Shown here in pieces: positions 43,104-50,590 of a DNA stretch of 64,000 nucleotides. Within the stretch, counting starts at the first letter, position 1, and each line of letters starts with the position of its first letter. The notes under the pieces are model-generated. The model saw only the letters and a program-made list of their open reading frames with translations. It did not search any database and had not been told where the DNA came from. Source of the DNA: Pseudomonas japonica (GTDB taxonomy: Bacteria > Pseudomonadota > Gammaproteobacteria > Pseudomonadales > Pseudomonadaceae); contig NZ_FZOL01000014.1 in NCBI RefSeq assembly GCF_900188455.1, positions 1 to 64,000 on the forward strand. Reading direction: 5' to 3'. The position numbers and the translations under genes are program-made.

Positions 43104-43909
43104 CAGAGCGCATCCCCATACCGTTGCTTACGCTCGTAGAGCTTCTGCGCCTTGCCGTCCAGCCAGCGCAGCAGGCCCGCGTGTTCGGCGAGGATCTGGC
43201 GCAGCGGTTGCTGGAAATAGCCGCGCAGGAAGCGCAGCTTGTCGCGTCGCGTCAGGCCGATGTCCAGCGCCGAGAAATACAGGGCGGCCAGGTCCTTGTC
43301 GCGCCAGCGCCGGGTGATCCTGTCACGGGTCTGGGCGCGGTGCAGGTCGATGACCGACAGCTTGAAGTCATCCGCCGTCACCGGTTTGTCGGTGTGCAGG
43401 AGGAAGTGGCAGATGTAGCAGTCGCGGTGGTTGACCCCGGCGCGGTGCATGCCGCCGGTCATCTTCGCCACCTCGGCGATCAGCGCGCGCTTGAGGCGCG
43501 GCTCTGGCGGCTGGCGCAGCCAGTCGATGCTGAAGTCTTCCAGGCTGACCGTCGGCGCCAGTTCCTCGGTGACGATGAACGAGTGCTGGGTCGCCGGATT
43601 GCTGCCACGCTCGCCGAAGGCCACCGCGGTCATGGTCGGTACGCCGGCCTGGTGCAGGCGCTGGATCGCGGTCCATTCCTGGCCGGCGCCGAGCACCGGC
43701 AGCTTGGCGCTGAACAGGTTCTTGAAGATCTCGCCCCAGCCGATGCCGCGGTGGATCTTGACGAAATAGCCGTCGCCGGCGACCTCGGTGCGCAGGGTAC
43801 GGCGGCCTTCCAGCTCGCGGTAGACCTCGCCCTGCAGCGCTTCGACGGCCTCGAAAGGGTCGCGTCCGGCCCACAGGCGCTTGAAGGGTTCTGCCAGGAT
43901 CAGCTTCAT
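43103..43909 (-). CDS. waaP: LPS heptose I kinase WaaP
   Basis: Phosphorylates heptose I of the LPS inner core, essential in P. aeruginosa. 268 residues, the same as the PAO1 enzyme. Visible: YFVKIHRGIGWGEIFKNLFSAKLPVLGA (about 48-75, ATP-binding Lys51), the catalytic loop His161-Arg-Asp163 in NHRDCYICHFLL, and VIDLHRAQTRDRITRRWRDKDL. Start 43909 overlaps waaG by ATGA; longer openings lie inside waaG. Confidence 0.94.
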   Translation of the reverse strand: MKLILAEPFKRLWAGRDPFEAVEALQGEVYRELEGRRTLRTEVAGDGYFVKIHRGIGWGEIFKNLFSAKLPVLGAGQEWTAIQRLHQAGVPTMTAVAFGERGSNPATQHSFIVTEELAPTVSLEDFSIDWLRQPPEPRLKRALIAEVAKMTGGMHRAGVNHRDCYICHFLLHTDKPVTADDFKLSVIDLHRAQTRDRITRRWRDKDLAALYFSALDIGLTRRDKLRFLRGYFQQPLRQILAEHAGLLRWLDGKAQKLYERKQRYGDAL

Positions 43910-45027
43910 GGGCGCTCCCCGAGAATCACGTCGGCGGCATGCTCCGGCATGCTGTACAGGTCGGCGGTCTCGGCGAAGGCCAGGCCGTTCCGGCCCCAGC
44001 TGGCGCGAGCCGCCGGGTCTTCGAGCATGCGCTGCAGGTAGCGGTTGAGCTGTTCCTGTTCGAACGGCTCGTCCAGCACCAGGCCGCTGTCGGCCTCGGC
44101 GATGTAGTGGGCGTAGCCGCACACCGCGGTGACCAGCACCGGCAGGCCGGCGACCAGCGCCTCCAGCAGCACGGTGCCGGTGTTCTCGTTGTAGGCCGGG
44201 TGGATCAGCACGTCGGCGCCGAGCAGGAAGCGCGGGATATCGCTGCGTCCCTTGAGGAACTGCACCTGGTCGCCAAGCCCCAGGGCGGTGCTCTGCAACT
44301 GGAACACCTTGGGATCGTCCTGGCCGATGACCATCAGCCGGGTGCGCTTGCGCAGGGCCGAGGGCAGGGCGGCGAGGGCCTTGAGGCTGCGGTCGGTGCC
44401 CTTGGTCTTGAACCCGGAACCGATCTGCACCAGCAGCAGGTCGTCGTCGCCGAGGTCGAATTCGCGGCGGAAGTCGGCGCGGATCTCGGCGGCGTTGGCC
44501 GGAGCCCGGCGGTCCTGGGAAATGCCCGGCGGCAGCAGGTGGAAGCGTTCTTCCGGGGTGCCGTAGTGCTTGATGAACAGCGGTTGCTGCACCTCGGAAA
44601 TCATCAGGATTTCGGTGCGCGCGTCCTTCGCGAAGACCGCGCGCTCGTATTCGGCGAAGTGCCGGTAGCGGCCCCAGCGCCGGTACAGGCCGCCGCGCAG
44701 GGTCTGGGCCTTGTCCTCGAAGCAGCCGTCGGCGGCGTAGTAGACGTCCAGGCCGGGCATCTTGTTGAAGCCGATCAGGCGGTCGACCGGGCGTTTGGCC
44801 AGGTCGGCGGCCATCCAGGCGCTGAGTTTTTCATTGCGGCGGTGGTTGAACAGCGCCTTGACCGGCGCCACCAGCACTTCGAAACCGGGCGGCACGTCGC
44901 CTTCCCAGATCAGGGTGTAGACACGGATCTTGTGCCCGCGGCGCTGGCACTCCAGGGCGATGCGCATGAAGTCACGCTGCAGGCCACCGAAGGGGAAATA
45001 CTTGTAGAGCACGAAAGCCAGTTGCAT
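43906..45027 (-). CDS. waaG: LPS core glycosyltransferase WaaG
   Basis: GT4-family transferase adding the first hexose to heptose II of the core. 373 residues, with the WaaG N-terminus MQLAFVLYKYFPFGGLQRDFMR and C-terminal GT-B donor-site segment HPAYNENTGTVLLEALVAGLPVL (about 282-304). Start 45027 fits the family; it shares the base with the waaC stop. Acts on the cytoplasmic face of the inner membrane. Confidence 0.95.
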   Translation of the reverse strand: MQLAFVLYKYFPFGGLQRDFMRIALECQRRGHKIRVYTLIWEGDVPPGFEVLVAPVKALFNHRRNEKLSAWMAADLAKRPVDRLIGFNKMPGLDVYYAADGCFEDKAQTLRGGLYRRWGRYRHFAEYERAVFAKDARTEILMISEVQQPLFIKHYGTPEERFHLLPPGISQDRRAPANAAEIRADFRREFDLGDDDLLLVQIGSGFKTKGTDRSLKALAALPSALRKRTRLMVIGQDDPKVFQLQSTALGLGDQVQFLKGRSDIPRFLLGADVLIHPAYNENTGTVLLEALVAGLPVLVTAVCGYAHYIAEADSGLVLDEPFEQEQLNRYLQRMLEDPAARASWGRNGLAFAETADLYSMPEHAADVILGERP

Positions 45028-46088
45028 CAACGAACATCCTCGGCCCGCAGCAGCTCGCCCAACTGGCGTGCCACACGTTCGGGATTCAGGCGAGTGAAGC
45101 ACAGCGGCCACTCACGTTTGAGATCGAACCGGCGCAGTTCCTCGGCGCTCGGTTTGTAGGTGCACTTCTTGCGCAGGCAGGGTGCGCAGGGGAAGTCGCT
45201 GGCCACATGGACCTGGGATTTGCCATAGGCCCCGGTGAGACCCGGATTGGTCGGGCCGAACAGGGAAATGGTCGGCACGTCCAGCGCCGCCGCGAGGTGG
45301 CCGAGTCCGGTATCGACGGCCACGCAGGCCTTGGCCGAGGCCAGCACCTTGCCAACCCCGGCAAGGTTCAATTTGGGTAGCACCTGGGCATTCTTCAAGC
45401 CCTGGGCGATGCGCTCGGCGCGGGCCTTCTCCGCCGGATTGCCCCACGGCAGGCAGACATGCAGGCCGGCGCGACCGAGGCGTTCGGCCAGCTGGCGCCA
45501 GTACAGCTCGGGCCAGTGCTTGGTGTCCCAGGTGGTGCCATGCAGGAACACCACGTAGGGCGCCACGCCGATCTGCTCCAGGCGGCTGCGGTCCAGGCCG
45601 TAGTCGCCGATGCCGTCCGGCAGGTCGTAGCCCAGGGCCAGGGCGAACAGCTGGCGGACCCGTTCGACCGCGTGCTGGCCGGTGGCAACCGACAGGCGGC
45701 GGTCATAGAAGCGGCTGGAGAGTCCTTCACGCGCCGAATAGCGGTCGAGGCCGGCGACCGGGGTCTTTTTCACGTAGCGGGTCAGCCAGGCGCTCTTGAC
45801 CAGGCCCTGGGCATCGATCACCAGGTCGTACTTGCGCTCGCGGATACGCTTCTTGAACTGGCCCCATTCGCCGCTCTTGAAGGTCTGCCAGAGGTTCTTG
45901 CGCCAGCGGCGGATCGCCACCGGGATGACCTGGTCCACCGCCGGGTGCCAGCTGGGGATCTCGGCGAAGCCTTCTTCCACCACCCAGTCGAACCGGATGC
46001 CGGGGATGGCATGGGCCGCGTCGCTCAGGGCCGGCAGGGCGTGGATCACGTCGCCCAGGGACGAGGTCTTGATCAGCAGCACACGCAC
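45027..46088 (-). CDS. waaC: LPS heptosyltransferase I
   Basis: Adds the first heptose to Kdo2-lipid A. 353 residues of the GT9 family: MRVLLIKTSSLGDVIHALPAL at the N-terminus, HGTTWDTKHWPELYW (about 183-197) and CVAVDTGLGHLAAALDVPTISLFGPTNPG (about 259-287). A Cys pair CAPCLRKKC lies near the C-terminus. It starts immediately after the waaF stop (abutting genes), so waaF-waaC-waaG-waaP form one unit. Confidence 0.96.
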   Translation of the reverse strand: MRVLLIKTSSLGDVIHALPALSDAAHAIPGIRFDWVVEEGFAEIPSWHPAVDQVIPVAIRRWRKNLWQTFKSGEWGQFKKRIRERKYDLVIDAQGLVKSAWLTRYVKKTPVAGLDRYSAREGLSSRFYDRRLSVATGQHAVERVRQLFALALGYDLPDGIGDYGLDRSRLEQIGVAPYVVFLHGTTWDTKHWPELYWRQLAERLGRAGLHVCLPWGNPAEKARAERIAQGLKNAQVLPKLNLAGVGKVLASAKACVAVDTGLGHLAAALDVPTISLFGPTNPGLTGAYGKSQVHVASDFPCAPCLRKKCTYKPSAEELRRFDLKREWPLCFTRLNPERVARQLGELLRAEDVR

Positions 46089-47138
46089 TTAGTCGACCTC
46101 TGGACTGATGTCGACCAGCGACGGGCCATTGAGGCGCTGCAATGCCGCCGCGACGGCATCCGGCTCCAGCTGGCGCAGGCAGTTGTAGTGGCCGTAGCGG
46201 CAGGTGCGGTCGAAGCACGGGCTGCAATCCAGGCCCAGGCGCACCACTTCGACCTGGTCGGCCAGCGGCGGGGTGAAGCCCGGCGACGTCGAGCCGTAGA
46301 CCGCCACCAGCGGCCGGTTCAGCGCCGCGGCGACGTGCATCAGCCCGGAGTCGTTGGACACCACGGCATCGGCGCAGGACAGCAGGTCGATGGCCTCGGC
46401 CAGCGAGGTTTCCCCGGCCAGGTTGCTCGACTCCTCGCGAAAGCCCGGAATCAGCCGCGCGCGGATCTGCTCGCCGACCGGATGGTCGTTCTTCGAGCCG
46501 AACAGCCAGACCTGCCAGCCTTCACGGATCTTCAGCTCGGCGACCTTGGCGTAATGCTCTGCCGGCCATTTCTTCGCCTCGCCGAACTCGGCACCCGGGC
46601 ACAGGGCCAGGACCGGGCGGTCCAGCTCCAGGCCGAACTTGGCCAGGGCCGCGGCACGGCTGGCATCCTCGATGCTCAGGCGCGGGCGCGGGTAGGGCTG
46701 CGGCAGGTCGCTGTCGGCCGGGTAGGCCAGGGCCATGAAACGCTCGATCATCAGCGGGTAGCGCGCCTTGTCCAGGCGCCGCACGTCGTTGAGCAGGCCG
46801 TAGCGGAATTCGCCACGCCAGCCGGTGCGCTTGGGAATCCCGGCGAAGAACGGCACCAGCGCCGACTTCAGCGAGTTGGGCAGGAGGATCGCCTGGTCGT
46901 ACTGGCCGGCCAGGGACTTGCCGATGCGTCGCCGCGTGGCCAGGTCGAGCACGCCGTGGCCGAGCGGGAAGCTCAAGGCCTGGCGCACTTCGGGCATGCG
47001 TTCGAGGATCGGCCGGCTCCATTCGGGTGCCAGCACGTCGATCACGCAATCGGCGTGACGCTGCTTCAGGACCTGGAACAGCGTCTGCGCCATCACCATG
47101 TCGCCCACCCAGCTGGGCCCGATTATCAAAATTCTCAT
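46089..47138 (-). CDS. waaF: LPS heptosyltransferase II
   Basis: Adds the second heptose. 349 residues of GT9: MRILIIGPSWVGDMVMAQTLFQ, LALCPGAEFGEAKKWPAEHYA and AVVSNDSGLMHVAAALNRPLVAVYGSTSPG (about 255-284). First gene of the minus-strand LPS operon. The 135-bp gap to glnE contains its promoter region and a small hairpin. Confidence 0.96.
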   Translation of the reverse strand: MRILIIGPSWVGDMVMAQTLFQVLKQRHADCVIDVLAPEWSRPILERMPEVRQALSFPLGHGVLDLATRRRIGKSLAGQYDQAILLPNSLKSALVPFFAGIPKRTGWRGEFRYGLLNDVRRLDKARYPLMIERFMALAYPADSDLPQPYPRPRLSIEDASRAAALAKFGLELDRPVLALCPGAEFGEAKKWPAEHYAKVAELKIREGWQVWLFGSKNDHPVGEQIRARLIPGFREESSNLAGETSLAEAIDLLSCADAVVSNDSGLMHVAAALNRPLVAVYGSTSPGFTPPLADQVEVVRLGLDCSPCFDRTCRYGHYNCLRQLEPDAVAAALQRLNGPSLVDISPEVD

Positions 47139-47239
47139 GCGTTATCCAGAAACGATCAGGGAGGCTGCAGTCTGTCTTGCAACAGCCTGGCCTCCCTTCT
47201 TTATATTCAGGCTCGGTCCAGTGTAAGTCACTGAGTGTA

Positions 47240-47258
47240 GGCTGGCGTCCTGCCAGCC
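47240..47258 (-). terminator. Small hairpin after glnE
   Basis: GGCTGGC / GCCAGCC perfect 7-bp stem with 5-base loop, 15 bases past the glnE stop. No T run follows on the minus strand, so glnE may read through into the waa operon. A second imperfect pair AGGGAGGC / GCCTCCCT spans 47158-47196. Confidence 0.35.
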
Positions 47259-47273
47259 GTTTGCGCTCACTGT

Positions 47274-50207
47274 TCAGCCAAGCCCCAACTCGCTCCAGAT
47301 ACGCCGGACTTCACGGCGTTCCGTGGCGAACTGGGCCGCGTCGATCACCCCGGCCTGTTTCTGCAGGGCCTGGCGGTGCGCGGCGGAGCGGAACGCCTTG
47401 TACACCTCGCGCAGCAGCACGGCATCGCTGGCGGGCATCAGCCCGGCCTCCTCGAGACCCTCGAGAATGCGGATGTTGTCGGTGTAGCGCAGCAGCGCCG
47501 GATGGCTGTGGGACCAGGCGAGCGCGGCGTATTGCACCATAAATTCAATATCGACGATACCACCGGCATCCTGCTTGATATCGAAGGGAACGCCGGCGTC
47601 GTAGGCGTTGCCCGCGGTACCGGCGGCGGTGCCTTTGGTGCCCAGGTTGTCGCGCATCTTGGCGCGCATCTCGCTGACTTCGACCCGCAGGGCGGCCAGG
47701 TCGCGCTGCTTGCCCAGGACCCGCGCGCGCACATCCTCGAAGGCTGCGCCAACCTGTTCGCAGCCCACCAGCACGCGGGCGCGGACCAGGGCCTGGTGCT
47801 CCCAGGTCCAGGCTTCGTTCTGCTGGTAACGTTCGAAAGCACCCACCGAGCTGACCAGCAACCCGGACGCACCGGATGGCCGCAGGCGCATGTCGACGTC
47901 ATACAGCTGACCGGAGTTGGTCTGGGTGGTCAGCAGGTGAATGATGCGCTGGCCCAGGCGGGTGAAGAACTGCGCGCTGTCGATCGGCTTGGCGCCGTCG
48001 GTCTCGGCCTGCGGGTCGCCATCGTGGATGAACACCAGGTCGAGGTCCGAGCCGTGGCCCAGTTCGAGGCCGCCGACCTTGCCGTAGCCGACGATGATGA
48101 AGCCCGGGTCGCACGGGCTGCCGTCGCTGCGCTGCGGGCGGCCGTGGCGGGCCACGGTCTGGCGCCAGGACAGGGCCAGCACCTGGTTGAGAATGGCCTC
48201 GGCGAGCCAGGTCAGGTAGTCGCTGACCTTCATCAGCGGCAGGCTGCCGGCGATTTCCGAGGCGGCGACGCGCAGGCTGTGGGCCAGTTTGAAGTGGCGC
48301 AGGGCCTCCATCTGCTGTTCCAGGTCGTCCTCGGGGATGCGGGTCAGGCGTTCGCGCAGCTCGGCGGCCAGTTCCGGCGCCTTCGGCGGGCTGAACAGAC
48401 GGCTTTCGTTGAGCAGTTCGTCGAGCAGCAGCGGGAAGCGCGCGATCTGCTCGGCAATCCACGGGCTGGCGGCGCACAGGGTTAGCAGGCGGCGCAGGGC
48501 CCCGGGGTTTTCCGTGAGCAGCACCAGGTAGGCGGAGCGGCGTGCCACGGCCTCGACCAGCGGCAGCACCCGTTCCAGCACCAGGTCCGGATCGTCGTGC
48601 TCCACGGCCTGGGCCAGCAGGCGCGGAATGAAGGCATCGAGGCGCTCGCGGCCGAGGCGCTGCATGGCCCGCAGCTGCGGGCTGGAACGCAGCGCGGCGA
48701 GCAGCTTGAGGGCGCGCTGGGCATCGCGGAAGCCGGCGTCCTGCAACTGGCGGCAGGCGGCTTCCTCGTCCTGGGCTTCTTCCCACAGCGGCAGCCATTC
48801 GCCGCCGACCACCACTTCACCTTCGCCTTCTTCTTCATCCGGATCGGCGATGACCTGGCGGAAGTGCCAGTCGATACGCCCGCGCCAGTGCATCAGCTGG
48901 GCGTGGAAGGCATCCCAGTCGGGGAAGCCGAGCATGAAGGCGATGCGCGCGCGGTCGAGGTCGTCGTCCGGCAGCATCTGGGTCTGGCGGTCGCCGATGG
49001 CCTGGATGGCGTGCTCGGTATACCGCAGGAATTCGTAGCCTTCGCGCAGCTCGGTGACCACCGCGGCGGGCAGGTAGCCCTGGCCTTCGAGGGTCGCCAG
49101 CACTTTAAGGAGGGGGCGCTGCTGCAGGCTCAGGTCGCGGCCCCCGTGGATCAGTTGGAAAGCCTGGGCGATGAACTCCACCTCGCGGATGCCGCCGGCA
49201 CCCAGCTTGATGTTCGCCGACATGCCCTTGCGCCGGACTTCCTGCTGGATCAGCTGCTTCATGGTGCGCAGCGCTTCGATGGCGGAGAAGTCCAGGTAGC
49301 GGCGATAGACGAAGGGCCGCAGCATTTCCTGCAGTTGCGCGCCAGCGGCCTGGTCGCCGGCCACCACGCGGGCCTTGATCATGGCGTAGCGTTCCCAGTC
49401 GCGGCCCTGGTCCTGGTAGTACTGCTCCAGGGCATTGAAGCTCAGCACCAGGGCACCGGACGAACCGTAGGGGCGCAGGCGCATGTCGACACGGAAGACG
49501 AAGCCGTCGACGGTGATCGGGTCCAGTGCCTTGATCAGGCGCTGGCCGAGGCGGGTGAAGAACTCCTGGTTGTCCAGCGAGCGCTTGACCCCGGTGGTCT
49601 CGCCGCCTTCGGGGTAGGCGAAGATCAGGTCGATGTCCGAGGACAGGTTGAGCTCCACCGCGCCGAGCTTGCCCATGCCCAGCACCACCATCTGTTGCGG
49701 CTGGCCGCTGCGGCTGCCGGTCGGCGTGCCGAACTGCTCGCACAGGCGCGGATAGAGCCATTGATAGGCCTGGTCGATGGCGGCGTCGGCCATGTCGGAG
49801 AGGTCGCGGCAGGTTTCGATCAGGTCGGCCTGACGGGTCACGTCACGCCAGACGATGCGCACCTGGTGGCGGTTGCGCTGGCGGCGCAGGGCGCGGGCCA
49901 GGTCGTCCTCGCTGGTGGCGGCGCCGGCCGCGGCGGCCAGTTGCGCGCACAGCTCGCCGGGGGCGAAGCGGCGGTCGAGGTCGCCGCTGGCGGCCAGGTC
50001 GAGGAGCATCGCCGGATCACGCAGGCTCTGTTCCAGGACGAACACGCTGGCGGCCGAGACCCGGGCGAAGGCGGCCCAGCGTTCGGCGTTCCAGTCGTCC
50101 AGGCTCAGGCCGTCGGCGGCGGCCACGGCCCCGCGCAGGGCCTGTTGATTGTCGAGGGCGGTGGCTTGGAGGGTTTCTGGCAGCTCGACCAGCAAAGGCA
50201 GGCTCAT
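47274..50207 (-). CDS. glnE: Glutamine synthetase adenylyltransferase/deadenylase
   Basis: Bifunctional enzyme that adds and removes AMP on glutamine synthetase according to PII status. 977 residues with two nucleotidyltransferase halves: the N-terminal deadenylase with VLGMGKLGAVELNLSSDIDLIFAY (about 172-195) and the C-terminal adenylyltransferase with VGYGKVGGLELGHGSDLDLVFIHDG (about 704-728). Each carries the G-S/D-D-x-D metal motif. Central and C-terminal PII-responsive helical regions are complete. Start 50207 gives MSLPLLVELPETL and the usual length. Confidence 0.96.
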   Translation of the reverse strand: MSLPLLVELPETLQATALDNQQALRGAVAAADGLSLDDWNAERWAAFARVSAASVFVLEQSLRDPAMLLDLAASGDLDRRFAPGELCAQLAAAAGAATSEDDLARALRRQRNRHQVRIVWRDVTRQADLIETCRDLSDMADAAIDQAYQWLYPRLCEQFGTPTGSRSGQPQQMVVLGMGKLGAVELNLSSDIDLIFAYPEGGETTGVKRSLDNQEFFTRLGQRLIKALDPITVDGFVFRVDMRLRPYGSSGALVLSFNALEQYYQDQGRDWERYAMIKARVVAGDQAAGAQLQEMLRPFVYRRYLDFSAIEALRTMKQLIQQEVRRKGMSANIKLGAGGIREVEFIAQAFQLIHGGRDLSLQQRPLLKVLATLEGQGYLPAAVVTELREGYEFLRYTEHAIQAIGDRQTQMLPDDDLDRARIAFMLGFPDWDAFHAQLMHWRGRIDWHFRQVIADPDEEEGEGEVVVGGEWLPLWEEAQDEEAACRQLQDAGFRDAQRALKLLAALRSSPQLRAMQRLGRERLDAFIPRLLAQAVEHDDPDLVLERVLPLVEAVARRSAYLVLLTENPGALRRLLTLCAASPWIAEQIARFPLLLDELLNESRLFSPPKAPELAAELRERLTRIPEDDLEQQMEALRHFKLAHSLRVAASEIAGSLPLMKVSDYLTWLAEAILNQVLALSWRQTVARHGRPQRSDGSPCDPGFIIVGYGKVGGLELGHGSDLDLVFIHDGDPQAETDGAKPIDSAQFFTRLGQRIIHLLTTQTNSGQLYDVDMRLRPSGASGLLVSSVGAFERYQQNEAWTWEHQALVRARVLVGCEQVGAAFEDVRARVLGKQRDLAALRVEVSEMRAKMRDNLGTKGTAAGTAGNAYDAGVPFDIKQDAGGIVDIEFMVQYAALAWSHSHPALLRYTDNIRILEGLEEAGLMPASDAVLLREVYKAFRSAAHRQALQKQAGVIDAAQFATERREVRRIWSELGLG

Positions 50208-50413
50208 GGTCTATCCTTGATCCGCGGGAAAAGGCAGGCAGTGACGAGGTGGCTGAAGCGCGGCCCGGGTTGGACTGTCGTACAAAAGTGAGAAATAGCT
50301 GCAATCTCGGAATTTCTGGCAGAAATCATCACGGCAGACCTTTTCGTAACCGGTTTTTAATCGCCGGTATCGTTTTATCTCACAAGCCAATGGATGGCCT
50401 GGGACTGTTCTCA

Positions 50414-50480
50414 TGTAGTTTTACTACTGCTTTTTTCAGTCGAAGGCATGTAATGACGAACGATTTGTAGTAAAACTACA
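50414..50480 (+). promoter_or_regulatory. Twin palindromic operators upstream of aceE
   Basis: TGTAGTTTTACTAC (50414-50427) and its exact reverse complement GTAGTAAAACTACA (50467-50480) are 39 bp apart. Each is itself a GTAGT-TTT/AAA-ACTAC palindrome, the kind bound by GntR-family (PdhR/FadR-like) dimers. Two sites 53 bp centre to centre (about five turns) could support looping. The regulator is not in the window. Other parts of 50208-50590 show no gene. Confidence 0.65.
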
Positions 50481-50590
50481 CGCCGCCGGGACTACCTCCG
50501 GTAATCCAAGAATTCATGTCGTCTGCCCAAAAGGCCAGTCGCAAACTTCAGGCAACCGATTCTGGAAGCCTTTCCGCCCTGGAGCAAGCC

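Noticed and set aside
50516..50590. Earlier ATG for aceE adding 25 residues
   Set aside because: No good ribosome site, non-conserved Ser/Ala-rich sequence, and ATG 50591 has GGAG at ideal spacing. Not fully excluded.
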